Assembly: GCF_007670255.1 (NCBI RefSeq)
Contig: NZ_SZVS01000001.1
Span: 310,001 to 374,000 of the forward strand
Source of the DNA: Paenarthrobacter nicotinovorans
Lineage (GTDB): Bacteria; Actinomycetota; Actinomycetes; Actinomycetales; Micrococcaceae
DNA length: 64,000 nt
Direction of reading: 5' to 3'
The translations under genes were made by a program, and so were the position numbers. Shown here in pieces: positions 18,250 through 27,033 of the stretch. Within the stretch, counting starts at the first letter, position 1; the number at the start of each line of letters is the position of its first letter. The notes under the pieces were generated by a model. It was not told the origin of the DNA, did not search any database, and saw nothing but the letters and a program-made list of their open reading frames with translations.

Positions 18250-21216
18250 ATGTCTTCGTTTTCCGGGTCACCTTCACCATCCGAGCGTTACCAAGCGGCA
18301 GCCCGGAGGGCAGCGGAGGCGAAAACCTACCTCGGCTCCTTCGCCGGTTCACTTGACTTCGAACTGGACGACTTCCAACGTGAAGCCTGCAAGTCACTGC
18401 AGGAGGGGCGGGGCGTGCTGGTGGCAGCCCCCACCGGCGCCGGAAAGACGATCGTCGGCGAGTTCGCCATCTACTTGGCCCTTCAGCGGGGACTCAAGGC
18501 TTTCTACACCACCCCCATCAAGGCGCTGAGCAACCAGAAATTCTCGGAACTGGCAGAGAAGTACGGGGCGGCGAACGTTGGTCTGCTGACAGGCGACACC
18601 ACCATCAACGGCGATGCACCGGTAGTGGTGATGACCACAGAAGTCCTGCGGAACATGCTGTACGCCGATTCGGAGACGCTCAGCGATCTCGGCTACGTCG
18701 TCATGGACGAGGTCCATTACCTTGCCGACCGCTTCCGCGGAGCCGTCTGGGAAGAAGTCATCATCCACTTGCCCAGCGAAGTGCAGGTGGCATCCCTAAG
18801 CGCAACCGTTTCCAACGCCGAAGAGTTCGGTGCCTGGTTGGACACTGTTCGCGGCGATACCGACGTCATTGTTTCTGAACACCGGCCGGTGCCGTTGTGG
18901 CAACACGTCATGGTGGGCAGGGAGATCGTGGATCTCTTTGCCGGCGACACCTCTTTCGACGAAATCGCACCCGTGGCCCCCGGCGCGCAGGAAACCGACG
19001 CCCCGGACCTCTCGGAGGCAGCCGAAGTATCCAGCGAGATCAACCCGCGTCGCCGCGTCTCGCCCAAGGGAGCATCCACCCCGAAAGCAAGGCAAGCAGT
19101 TACCGGCCCGGAATTCGAAGTCAACCCGGACCTGCTGGCCATGGCACGTTCCGAGAGCCGGATGAACATGGGAGGCAGGTTCGGACATGGCGGCCGGAGC
19201 CGCCGTCGTCAGGACCGGCACCGCGACGACCGCCAGCAGTCCGAGCAGCGAAGTCCTGTCCGCAAGGCAAGCCGCCCGCAAGTGATCGAGAGCCTGAGGC
19301 GCCAGGATCTGCTTCCGGCCATCACTTTCATTTTCTCGCGTGCCGGATGCGATGCCGCCGTGGCCCAGTGCGCTGCCTCGGGGCTGTGGCTCACCACAGA
19401 ACGTGAGCAGCAGATCATCGCCCAACGGGTGGATGAGGCCAGCCACGAGATCCCTGCCGATGACCTGGACGTCCTCGGCTTCTGGGGATGGCGTGACGGC
19501 CTGGTCCGGGGCTTCGCCGCCCACCACGCCGGAATGCTGCCTACCTTCAAGGAAGTGGTGGAAAAGCTCTTCGCAGACGGACTGGTCAAGGCCGTCTTTG
19601 CCACCGAAACGCTGGCTTTGGGCGTCAACATGCCCGCGCGTTGCGTGGTCCTGGAAAAACTTGAGAAGTTCAACGGCGAAGCCCACGTCAACATCACGGC
19701 GGGGGAGTACACCCAGCTGACCGGTCGCGCCGGACGACGCGGTATCGACGTCGAGGGCCACGCCGTCGTCCTGTGGCAACCGGGCACGGATCCCGCGGCT
19801 GTTGCTGGTCTTGCCTCCAGGCGCACCTACCCCCTGAATTCCAGTTTCAGGCCCACGTACAACATGAGCATCAACCTCATTGCCCAGTTCGGCCGCGTGC
19901 GGGCCCGTGAAATCCTGGAGTCGTCCTTCGCCCAGTTCCAGGCGGACCGTTCGGTCGTTGGCCTGGCCAGGCAGGTCCGGGGGCGGGAAGAATCCTTGGC
20001 CGGGTACGCGAAGTCCATGCAATGCCACCTGGGGGATTTCACCGAGTACGCCAAGCTGCGGCGCGACCTCAGCGATGCTGAGAACAACGCAGCCCGCGAC
20101 CACCAGCGCGCGCGAAAGTCACGCGTTGCCGACTCCCTCGCGCGGTTGATCCCCGGTGACGTTATCAGCATCTACAGCGGCCGGTTGGCGGGGCATGCGG
20201 TGGTTCTGGATGTCGACCCGCATGCCCGCGAACCACGTCCTTCAGTCCTGACCCAGGACAACCAGCTGCGCAGGATCGGTGTCCACGACCTCGACGGCCC
20301 TGTGTCGCCGGTGACCCGGATCAGGATACCGAAGTCGTTCAACGCCAAGGTTCCCAAGTCCCGCCGCGATCTGGCATCATCAATGCGCCACGCGGTCAGC
20401 GAAGACGCACCGCAGCGCAGGAACAGCAGGCACGAGGACTTCGGTCTGGGGGCCCGGCTGCCGGACCAGGAGAAGAGGATCGCTGACCTCCGCCGTGCCC
20501 TGCGCGCACATCCCTGCCACGGCTGCAGCGAGCGGGAGGACCATGCTCGTTGGTCCGAGCGCTGGTGGAAGCTGCGCAAGGAGACCGACGGACTGGTCCG
20601 CCAGATCCAGGGGCGCACCAACACCATCGCAAAGACCTTCGACCGGGTATGCGAGGTTCTTTCCACCTACGGCTACCTGGAAACAAACGACGCCGGTCAG
20701 GTCACCATCAGTGCCGACGGACAGCGTCTTCGCCGGATCTACGGCGAGAAGGACTTGTTGATCTCCCAGTCCATCCGCCAGGGAGCCATCAACGACCTTG
20801 ACGCAGCCGAACTGGCCTCGTTCGCCAGCACACTGGTGTACCAAGCCAAGCGGGAGGACCGTGGGCTTCGCCCGAAGCTGCCGACCATATCCCTGGAAAC
20901 AGCCGTTGATGTTGTTGTCCGTGAATGGTCCCGGTTGGAGGACACTGAGGAACAACACCGCCTTCCTTTGACCGGCGAGCCTGAGCTTGGCCTGATGTGG
21001 CCGATGTACAAGTGGGCCAAGGGCCGCCATCTCCAGGATGTGCTCAGCGGAACCGACTTGGCGGCCGGAGATTTCGTCCGTTGGGCCAAGCAGGTGGTGG
21101 ACCTGCTGGACCAGCTGGCCAAGATCCCACAGCTTGACCCCCGGTTGGGCCGGATCTGCCGGGAGTCCATCGATCTGGTCCGGCGGGGTGTCGTGGCCTA
21201 CTCCACAGTGGCCTAG
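18250..21216 (+). CDS. helY: Ski2/Mtr4-like DEAD/DEAH-box RNA helicase (HelY type)
   Basis: Probable ATP-dependent RNA helicase acting in RNA turnover or quality control. The 988-residue protein has motif I VAAPTGAGKT, motif II DEVH, SAT (SLSATVSN) and the second RecA domain with GRAGRRGID. A low-complexity basic/glutamine-rich insert near residues 300-345 (RRRQDRHRDDRQQSEQR) separates the two RecA domains. The C-terminal half contains the DSHCT-type arch and ratchet regions. The order pafBC-tatA-tatC-helicase matches the mycobacterial pafB-pafC-tatA-tatC-helY locus. No experimental substrate is known to me for this family in Actinobacteria. Confidence 0.9.
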   Translation: MSSFSGSPSPSERYQAAARRAAEAKTYLGSFAGSLDFELDDFQREACKSLQEGRGVLVAAPTGAGKTIVGEFAIYLALQRGLKAFYTTPIKALSNQKFSELAEKYGAANVGLLTGDTTINGDAPVVVMTTEVLRNMLYADSETLSDLGYVVMDEVHYLADRFRGAVWEEVIIHLPSEVQVASLSATVSNAEEFGAWLDTVRGDTDVIVSEHRPVPLWQHVMVGREIVDLFAGDTSFDEIAPVAPGAQETDAPDLSEAAEVSSEINPRRRVSPKGASTPKARQAVTGPEFEVNPDLLAMARSESRMNMGGRFGHGGRSRRRQDRHRDDRQQSEQRSPVRKASRPQVIESLRRQDLLPAITFIFSRAGCDAAVAQCAASGLWLTTEREQQIIAQRVDEASHEIPADDLDVLGFWGWRDGLVRGFAAHHAGMLPTFKEVVEKLFADGLVKAVFATETLALGVNMPARCVVLEKLEKFNGEAHVNITAGEYTQLTGRAGRRGIDVEGHAVVLWQPGTDPAAVAGLASRRTYPLNSSFRPTYNMSINLIAQFGRVRAREILESSFAQFQADRSVVGLARQVRGREESLAGYAKSMQCHLGDFTEYAKLRRDLSDAENNAARDHQRARKSRVADSLARLIPGDVISIYSGRLAGHAVVLDVDPHAREPRPSVLTQDNQLRRIGVHDLDGPVSPVTRIRIPKSFNAKVPKSRRDLASSMRHAVSEDAPQRRNSRHEDFGLGARLPDQEKRIADLRRALRAHPCHGCSEREDHARWSERWWKLRKETDGLVRQIQGRTNTIAKTFDRVCEVLSTYGYLETNDAGQVTISADGQRLRRIYGEKDLLISQSIRQGAINDLDAAELASFASTLVYQAKREDRGLRPKLPTISLETAVDVVVREWSRLEDTEEQHRLPLTGEPELGLMWPMYKWAKGRHLQDVLSGTDLAAGDFVRWAKQVVDLLDQLAKIPQLDPRLGRICRESIDLVRRGVVAYSTVA

Positions 21217-21273
21217 AGCGCTGACCACCTGTCCCACGAATTATTTGTTGCCCATGCTCAAGGAGCTCACCAC

Positions 21274-22932
21274 ATGAACCAGCCCGGCACGCCTGTCGGC
21301 CAGCAACACCAAGGATCCGGCCGTAAGGTCACCATGTACCGCAACGGATCGATCTATACGGCGGCAGATCCTTTTGCGACCGCCATGGTGGTGGATGGGG
21401 ACACCGTGGCGTGGGTGGGGTCTGAGCAGGCCGCAACGTCCATTGCGGATTCGTCCATGGAGATCATCGATCTCCATGGCGCCCTCCTGGCTCCGGGATT
21501 CGTGGATTCGCACACCCACCTGACGGAAACCGGGTTGGCCCTCGGGGGCCTCCAGCTTGGCACCGTTCGCTCAGCAACAGAACTGCTCGACGCCGTCGCA
21601 GCCGCAGGCGGTTCGGGCACCATCCTGGGTCACGGCTGGGATGAAACGACGTGGAACGATCCCACACTGCCCAGCCTTGAAGAGCTCCAGCGCGCAGCAG
21701 GGGACCGGCAGGTCTATCTGTCCCGCGTCGATGTCCACTCCGCATTGGTCTCGGCCTCCCTGGTGGCTGCTGCAGGCCTTGACGGCCTCGACGGGTATGC
21801 CGGGACGGCCCGAGTGGTGCGGGCGGCGCATACGGCGGCCCGCCTGCACGCACGGCGATTCCCGGAAGCCGAACGTCGCACGTACCAGGAGCTGGCTTTG
21901 AAGGAGGCCGCCTCCAACGGTTACGTGGCTTTGGCTGAAATGTCGGCGCCGCACATTTGCGGGCCGGAGGACCTGCGAATGGCCGCGTCCTGGAACGAGC
22001 ACGGGGACTACCCGGAAATCCTCCCGTACTGGGGCGAACTGGCGTCCTCGGAGGAGCACGCCCAGGAAATTCTGGGTGGTCTGGGCACACCTGTCCTGGG
22101 CCTTGCGGGCGATCTCAACATGGACGGTTCCATCGGTTCCAGAACGGCTGCGCTGCTGGAGGATTACTCTGATACCCCCGGACAGCGCGGCAGTCTCTAC
22201 CTTTCGGTGGACGAGGCCGCCAAACATTTGGCAGCGACGTCGACCTTGGGCCTGCAGGCCGGCTTCCATGTCATAGGCGACGCCGGACTGGCCGCCGTCC
22301 TGGACGCCCTGGATTCCGCGGCGGCAGATGTAGGGGAGCAGCGCATCCGCGCGGCCGGCCACAGGCTGGAACACGTGGAGATGGCGGACCAGTCCGCCAT
22401 TGACAGGCTTGCCAAGTACTCGGTAACCGTCAGCGTCCAGCCCGGCTTTGACGCCGCATGGGGTGCTCCCGGCGGGTTGTATGAACAACGCCTGGGCAAT
22501 CGCAGCCGCAGCATGAACCCCTTTGCTTCGTTCTATTCCAGTGGTGTGCCCATCGCCTTTGGCAGTGACAGCCCTGTCACCGCACTGCGCCCGTGGTCCA
22601 GCGTCCGCGCCTGCCTCGAGCACAGCAACCCCGACCAGCGCATCTCGGCCCGGGCGGCATTCCTGGGCCACACCCGTGCAGGATGGCGGGCCGCCAAGCA
22701 TCGGAACCCCCTCATGGGGCAGCTGGTTCCCGGGGCTCCGGCCAGTTTCGCCGTCTGGGAAGTCGACGAGTTGATGGTCCAGGTTGCGGACAGCCGGGTC
22801 CAGTCGTGGAGCACTGATCCCCGCGCCCGGACACCGCTGCTGCCCGCCCTCGACACGGGGTCGGACCCGCGTTGCCTGCAGACGGTGCACCAGGGCCGTG
22901 AGCTCTTTGCCCACGAGTCATTGCGCGTGTAG
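21274..22932 (+). CDS. YtcJ-like amidohydrolase
   Basis: Metal-dependent hydrolase of the amidohydrolase superfamily; the substrate is unknown. The 552-residue protein has a short N-terminal beta domain and then the metal motif DSHTHLTETG. Further ligand regions are HVIGDAGL, RLEHVEMAD and FGSDSPVTAL, as in the YtcJ branch (COG1574). Carbamate or amide hydrolysis is typical of relatives. The ATG at 21274 is preceded by AAGGAGCTCACC. It is 57 bases after the helicase gene and may be co-transcribed. No signal peptide is seen. Confidence 0.87.
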   Translation: MNQPGTPVGQQHQGSGRKVTMYRNGSIYTAADPFATAMVVDGDTVAWVGSEQAATSIADSSMEIIDLHGALLAPGFVDSHTHLTETGLALGGLQLGTVRSATELLDAVAAAGGSGTILGHGWDETTWNDPTLPSLEELQRAAGDRQVYLSRVDVHSALVSASLVAAAGLDGLDGYAGTARVVRAAHTAARLHARRFPEAERRTYQELALKEAASNGYVALAEMSAPHICGPEDLRMAASWNEHGDYPEILPYWGELASSEEHAQEILGGLGTPVLGLAGDLNMDGSIGSRTAALLEDYSDTPGQRGSLYLSVDEAAKHLAATSTLGLQAGFHVIGDAGLAAVLDALDSAAADVGEQRIRAAGHRLEHVEMADQSAIDRLAKYSVTVSVQPGFDAAWGAPGGLYEQRLGNRSRSMNPFASFYSSGVPIAFGSDSPVTALRPWSSVRACLEHSNPDQRISARAAFLGHTRAGWRAAKHRNPLMGQLVPGAPASFAVWEVDELMVQVADSRVQSWSTDPRARTPLLPALDTGSDPRCLQTVHQGRELFAHESLRV

Positions 22933-23007
22933 CCAGGTACCATCCCGGAAGCATCCCGACCACTGTGGCCGGCGCCACAGACGCAAAAGTCCTGGCCGCC
23001 GTCGTCC

Positions 23008-23013
23008 TATAAT
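23008..23013 (+). promoter_or_regulatory. Probable -10 box of ppm1
   Basis: Perfect TATAAT in a 155-base gap, about 75 bases before the ppm1 start. No clear TTGACA-like -35 was found. Confidence 0.45.
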
Positions 23014-23087
23014 GGAGAGTTGCGCCAGAACGCCAGCTGCCACGCTGGTCCGGCACACCGACCGCTCCATCAAGGAAAGGCCTCTTC

Positions 23088-23831
23088 TTGCGTGTCCTGA
23101 CGATCATTCCCACCTACAACGAGCTGGAATCGCTCCCCGTGACGCTGGGAAGGCTGCGCGCTGCAGTTCCCGACTCCGACGTCCTGGTGGTTGACGACAA
23201 CAGCCCTGACGGCACGGGAAAGCTTGCCGACGACTTCGCCGCAAAGGACAGCCAGGTTCACGTCCTGCACCGCAAGGGCAAAGAAGGCCTGGGGGCTGCC
23301 TACATCGCGGGCTTCAAGTGGGGCCTGGCAGCCGGTTACGACGTTCTCGTCGAGATGGACGCGGATGGTTCACACAAGCCCGAGCAACTGCCACTGCTCC
23401 TTGACGCCGTGAAGGACGGAGCGGATCTGGCCATGGGCTCCCGCTGGGTCCCGGGTGGGAGTGTAGTGAACTGGCCGCTCTACCGTCAGGCCATCTCCCG
23501 CATCGGCAGCACCTACGCCCGTATCATGCTCGGCGTCAAGATCAAGGACGTGACTGGCGGATACCGCGCCTTCCGCCGCAGTACGCTCGAGGCATTGAAG
23601 CTGGACGAGGTGGAGTCGGTCGGCTACGGCTTCCAGGTGGACCTTGCCTGGCGCGTGGCCAAGCTTGGCCTTCGTATCGAGGAGCGTCCCATCACCTTCG
23701 TGGAGCGCGAACTCGGGGCATCGAAGATGAGCGGGAACATTGTGGTCGAAGCCATGATCAACGTCACCAAGTGGGGACTGGCAGCACGCTGGGCCAAGCT
23801 CACCGGCAAGTCAGCCGAAATGGCAAAGTAG
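23088..23831 (+). CDS. ppm1: Polyprenol monophosphomannose synthase Ppm1
   Basis: Transfers mannose from GDP-mannose to polyprenyl phosphate, giving the donor for lipoglycan synthesis and protein mannosylation. The 247-residue GT2 enzyme has IIPTYNE, VVDDNSPDGTG, the metal motif EMDADGSHKPEQL and GSRWVPGG. No transmembrane helix or fused apolipoprotein N-acyltransferase domain is present, unlike mycobacterial Ppm1. The TTG at 23088 is preceded by AAGGAAAGG. A strong hairpin follows. Confidence 0.92.
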   Translation: MRVLTIIPTYNELESLPVTLGRLRAAVPDSDVLVVDDNSPDGTGKLADDFAAKDSQVHVLHRKGKEGLGAAYIAGFKWGLAAGYDVLVEMDADGSHKPEQLPLLLDAVKDGADLAMGSRWVPGGSVVNWPLYRQAISRIGSTYARIMLGVKIKDVTGGYRAFRRSTLEALKLDEVESVGYGFQVDLAWRVAKLGLRIEERPITFVERELGASKMSGNIVVEAMINVTKWGLAARWAKLTGKSAEMAK

Positions 23832-23840
23832 TTCTTAAAG

Positions 23841-23888
23841 CAAAAGGCCGGCTCTGGTTCCCAAGGGAAACCGGACCCGGCCTTTTTG
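23841..23888. terminator. Bidirectional terminator between ppm1 and rbpA
   Basis: Outer arms AAAAGGCCGG (23842-23851) and CCGGCCTTTT (23877-23886), with an inner GGTTCCC/GGGAAACC stem. The A-run and T-run at opposite ends suit termination from both convergent genes. Confidence 0.82.
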
Positions 23889-23902
23889 CGTGTTTGTGGA
23901 AA

Positions 23903-24250
23903 CTATGCCGAACGGCGTTCCCCGCGGCGCTCACGAAGAATGTTGAGGCGATCCTCAAGGATCTGCTCCAGCTCGGGAAGGCTGCGGCGTTCCAGCAGCA
24001 TGTCCCAGTGCGTGCGGACGGCTTTTTCGTTGGCATCCACGGGACGCTCGCCATCGACCAGGAGCGCTTCCTTACCGGTTTTGGAAACCCACACAGGAGG
24101 GATCTCCGCTTCGGAAGAGAAGGTTACGAAGACCTGCTCGCCATCCTCGCAACGGTACTCGACCCGCTGGCGCGGTGCCGGTTCAACGCCGGATTCAGTT
24201 TCCATGCTTTGGGCGCCAAGACGCATACCCCGCAGGCTGCGATCGCTCAT
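23903..24250 (-). CDS. rbpA: RNA polymerase-binding protein RbpA
   Basis: Actinobacterial RNA polymerase activator that binds sigma and stabilises open complexes. The protein from the ATG at 24250 has 115 residues and begins MSDRSLRGMRLGAQSMETE. The zinc-binding core follows but lacks most cysteines (YRCEDGEQVFVTFSSEAEIP), as in several family members. The sigma-interacting helix is at the C-terminus (LEQILEDRLNILRERRGE). GGGAG precedes this ATG, and the longer frame to 24283 is not needed. A canonical promoter and a hairpin lie in the roughly 150-base leader. Confidence 0.93.
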   Translation of the reverse strand: MSDRSLRGMRLGAQSMETESGVEPAPRQRVEYRCEDGEQVFVTFSSEAEIPPVWVSKTGKEALLVDGERPVDANEKAVRTHWDMLLERRSLPELEQILEDRLNILRERRGERRSA

Positions 24251-24270
24251 GATTACTCCCTCTGTCTGTT

Positions 24271-24290
24271 CGCGGAGCAGCAACTCCGCG
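24271..24290 (-). promoter_or_regulatory. Hairpin in the rbpA 5' leader
   Basis: CGCGGAG and CTCCGCG form a 7-base-pair stem with a 6-base loop, ending about 20 bases before the rbpA start. A structural role is inferred. Confidence 0.5.
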
Positions 24291-24411
24291 CTAGCCGTAA
24301 GCCGTTTTCACGATCCCTACGGACTACTTCTGCACACCTTGCATCACTACTTGCAACGCCTGGCCAAGCTTTAATGTTCCGTCCACGCTGAACCAGCCGG
24401 ACAAATATCCC

Positions 24412-24441
24412 ATTATACGCTGATTTTTGCCGACTACTCAA
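24412..24441 (-). promoter_or_regulatory. Promoter of rbpA
   Basis: On the minus strand TTGAGT (24436-24441) and a perfect TATAAT (24412-24417) are separated by 18 bases. This is a housekeeping-type promoter about 160 bases before the ATG. Confidence 0.7.
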
Positions 24442-24457
24442 AGCAGGCGGACGCAGC

Positions 24458-24486
24458 GAGCGGCCAGCCTGAGTGGCTGACCGCTC
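24458..24486 (-). terminator. Possible terminator after the SPFH gene
   Basis: GAGCGGCCAG (24458-24467) and CTGACCGCTC (24477-24486) pair with one wobble. No T-run follows directly, so this is weak. Confidence 0.4.
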
Positions 24487-24508
24487 GTGGCCTTGCTATG
24501 GGCTGGAG

Positions 24509-25483
24509 CTACTCCGCCGGACGGGTAGGTTCCACGGCCCCTGCAGGCTCAGGTTCCTTGGTCCCGCCGTCGAAAAGGCCGGCAACAGGGGAGTCCCCGC
24601 CGTTGCCGCCCAGTGCGCCGCCGATACCCTTGAGGGCCTCGCCTACTTCGCTGGGAATGATCCAGAGCTTGTTCGAGGTGCCCTCCGCGATCTTCGGAAG
24701 GGTCTGCAGGTACTGGTACGCCAGCAGCTTCTGGTCCGGGTTGCCCTTGTGGATGGCATCGAAGACCTTTTGGATGGCCTGGGCTTCACCATCTGCGCGG
24801 AGGATGGCGGCCTTGGCATCACCTTCGGCCGCGAGGATGGCCGCTTGGCGCTGGCCCTCAGCCGTCAGGATCTGGGACTGCTTGGTACCTTCGGCAGTCA
24901 GGATGGCCGCACGGCGGTCCCGCTCTGCACGCATCTGCTTTTCCATCGAGTCCTGGATGGAGTGGGGTGGGTCGATCGCCTTGAGCTCTACCCGGGAGAC
25001 GCGGATTCCCCAGCGTCCCGTTGCCTCGTCCAGCACACCACGCAGCTGACCGTTGATCTGGTCGCGTGAGGTCAGCGCTTCTTCCAGGTTGAGCCCACCC
25101 ACCACGTTACGCAGCGTGGTGGTGGTCAGCTGTTCCACTGCCTGGATGTAGTTGGCGATCTCGTACGTTGCCGCCCGTGGATCAGTGACCTGGAAGTAGA
25201 CCACGGTGTCAATGGAAACAACCAGGTTGTCTTCGGTGATGACCGGCTGCGGTGGGAAGGACACGACTTGCTCACGCAGGTCGAGCAGTGGCAGGAGCCT
25301 GTCGACAAACGGAATCAGGATGGTCAGTCCCGGGTTAAGCGTGCGCTGGTACTTGCCGAGCCGTTCAACGACGCCGGCGCGTGCCTGCGGAATGATCCTT
25401 ACCGAGCGGACCAACACGATGATCACAAAAATGACGAGAACAACCAGCACAATTGCCGCTGCTGTTCCTCCTAAGCCGTTCAT
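24509..25483 (-). CDS. SPFH/stomatin-family (band 7) membrane protein
   Basis: The 324-residue protein has one N-terminal membrane helix (IVLVVLVIFVIIVLVRSV) followed by an SPFH domain (VVERLGKYQRTLNPGL, VDTVVYFQVTDP with position shift). A long Ala/Glu/Gln-rich coiled coil (residues about 190-260) follows, as in QmcA/stomatin relatives. Such proteins form membrane-bound oligomeric cages linked to quality control and membrane microdomains. Bacterial SPFH genes are commonly paired with nfeD, and nfeD lies 98 bases upstream here on the same strand. AAGGAG precedes the ATG. The Gly/Pro-rich C-terminus is probably disordered. Confidence 0.92.
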   Translation of the reverse strand: MNGLGGTAAAIVLVVLVIFVIIVLVRSVRIIPQARAGVVERLGKYQRTLNPGLTILIPFVDRLLPLLDLREQVVSFPPQPVITEDNLVVSIDTVVYFQVTDPRAATYEIANYIQAVEQLTTTTLRNVVGGLNLEEALTSRDQINGQLRGVLDEATGRWGIRVSRVELKAIDPPHSIQDSMEKQMRAERDRRAAILTAEGTKQSQILTAEGQRQAAILAAEGDAKAAILRADGEAQAIQKVFDAIHKGNPDQKLLAYQYLQTLPKIAEGTSNKLWIIPSEVGEALKGIGGALGGNGGDSPVAGLFDGGTKEPEPAGAVEPTRPAE

Positions 25484-25581
25484 ACATCTCCTTCGTTCCC
25501 CAATTGCGTGGTTTGATGCGGCTGTTCGCGGGCAGGCAACCCGGTCCGGGAACAGCCTGAAATCTTGAGTGCGCCGAAGCG

Positions 25582-26043
25582 TCAGCGGGGGCTGTTGTCG
25601 GCGGCCGAGGCGACCACCGCCGTCGCCCCGTCAATTTTGGTGACCTGAACGGTGGCGCCGGCGTCAATGACACCAGCCGCGCTGCGGGCGCTCCAAACGT
25701 CGCCACCAATTTTAACCAGCCCGCTGGTGCTGCTCACGGCTTCAATGACGAGGGCAGGCTGGCCTATGAGCCGGTCTATGTTGGACAGCTGTTCCGTGGG
25801 GCCCTTGCGCAGGTGGTTCAAGGCTACTGGCCGGACAAAAACGATCATCAGAAGGGACACCACGCAGAAGATGACGATCTGCAGCCAAAGATCGGCGCCG
25901 GAGAAGTCCGCAATGAGCCCGGCAAGCGCACCGCCGCCCAGCATGATGAAGAAGAGGTCGAGAGTCAGCATCTCCACCACTGCGAACGCGAGGAAGACTG
26001 TAAGCCATAGGGCCCACCAGTTCTCGCCGAGCCATTCAAACAT
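25582..26043 (-). CDS. NfeD-family membrane protein
   Basis: The 153-residue protein has about three membrane helices (ALWLTVFLAFAVVEML, FIMLGGGALAGLIADF, LQIVIFCVVSLLMIVFV) and a C-terminal OB-fold domain (IGQPALVIEAVSSTSGLVKIGGDVWSA, split by glycine turns). This is the short NfeD form without the serine protease domain. It is the usual partner of an SPFH protein and is encoded directly upstream of one here. GGGGAA lies before the ATG at 26043. A role in membrane quality control is the accepted proposal. Confidence 0.9.
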   Translation of the reverse strand: MFEWLGENWWALWLTVFLAFAVVEMLTLDLFFIMLGGGALAGLIADFSGADLWLQIVIFCVVSLLMIVFVRPVALNHLRKGPTEQLSNIDRLIGQPALVIEAVSSTSGLVKIGGDVWSARSAAGVIDAGATVQVTKIDGATAVVASAADNSPR

Positions 26044-26122
26044 CGTTCCCCCTTGGTCCCGGATCCCGCGAGCGGGATCACAGTCGCTGTTCCTCCATCC
26101 TAGCCCGCGGCGCGGTCAAGCG

Positions 26123-26965
26123 TCAGGACGTGGTGAACACGCTGATCCGGAACTTGGCAGTGGTGTCCATGTGCTCGTCAGACGCCGCCAGTTCGGACAG
26201 CTGCTCCTGACGGAGATGGTGGCCAGCGGGGCCCATGTAGGCGAGGTCGGCTACTTCGCTTCCCGATAACACCAGCGGCACATCCAGGGAACGGCTGGTG
26301 GGCGAATCGAACCAGCCGCTCATGGACCCGGCCAGCCGTTCTTCCTTCCCCTCTTCGATCCCGAGCATCCCTGTCCTCGCAGCGATCTCCTGGAGGTGGC
26401 CGGGCCGCGGCGTCACCACCAGCAACGATCCTCCCGGGCGCAGAACCCGCGCGAACTCCGCAGGATTCCGCGGCGCGAAAACAACCGTCACGACGTCCGC
26501 CGAGTTATCCGCCATGGGCAATGGACGCCAAATGTCCCACACCACATTGGCGGCCCCGGGGTTGAGCCGTGCCGCACGCCGAAGGGCGAACTTGGAAATG
26601 TCCATCCCAACGGCGCTGGCCCCCGTTGCGTCCATAACAGTACGGAGGTAATGACCGGTTCCGGTTCCGGCGTCGAGAACCAGTGGTTCCGGCCCTCGGA
26701 TGGCCTCCGCGGCCATCTCTGCCAGTCCCGTGGCCAATTCCGCATAGTGCCCTGCTTCCAGGAACCTGACCCTGGCGGCCACCATCTCGGCTGTGTCCGC
26801 TTCGAAAGCCGTTCCTTTGCCGGTAAGGAAGTTGAAATAGCCTTGCTTGGCAGCATCAAACAGGTGTCCCGACAGACACGCGAGGGTTGCCGGACGGGCC
26901 TGACGCAACTCGAAAAGTCCTTGGCAAACAGGGCATCGCAGGGCGGAGACGGCGTCGGACAACAT
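26123..26965 (-). CDS. RlmA-like 23S rRNA guanine-N1 methyltransferase
   Basis: The 280-residue protein has an N-terminal zinc finger (LRCPVCQGLFELR ... LACLSGHLFDAAKQGY) in which CPVC and the later Cys and His are visible. The Rossmann SAM domain follows with LDAGTGTGHYLRTV. This architecture is that of RlmA(I)/RlmA(II), including TlrB of the tylosin producer, which methylate G745/G748 of 23S rRNA. Which position is modified cannot be decided by eye. If it were RlmA(II)-like it could affect macrolide sensitivity. It is divergent from the S9 peptidase gene and both have leaderless-type -10 boxes. Confidence 0.85.
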   Translation of the reverse strand: MLSDAVSALRCPVCQGLFELRQARPATLACLSGHLFDAAKQGYFNFLTGKGTAFEADTAEMVAARVRFLEAGHYAELATGLAEMAAEAIRGPEPLVLDAGTGTGHYLRTVMDATGASAVGMDISKFALRRAARLNPGAANVVWDIWRPLPMADNSADVVTVVFAPRNPAEFARVLRPGGSLLVVTPRPGHLQEIAARTGMLGIEEGKEERLAGSMSGWFDSPTSRSLDVPLVLSGSEVADLAYMGPAGHHLRQEQLSELAASDEHMDTTAKFRISVFTTS

Positions 26966-26972
26966 GGCTTCA

Positions 26973-26978
26973 ATCCTA
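26973..26978 (-). promoter_or_regulatory. Leaderless-type -10 box of the RlmA-like gene
   Basis: TAGGAT on the minus strand, 7 bases before the ATG at 26965. Confidence 0.5.
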
Positions 26979-27020
26979 CGGCGGACGGAGTGTCTGGTGC
27001 CGCCGGGCAGGCCACCCCGC

Positions 27021-27026
27021 TAGGCT
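27021..27026 (+). promoter_or_regulatory. Leaderless-type -10 box of the S9 peptidase
   Basis: TAGGCT, 7 bases before GTG 27034. It decides the start against the longer frame, which runs through the divergent gene. Confidence 0.55.
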
Positions 27027-27033
27027 CACCATC

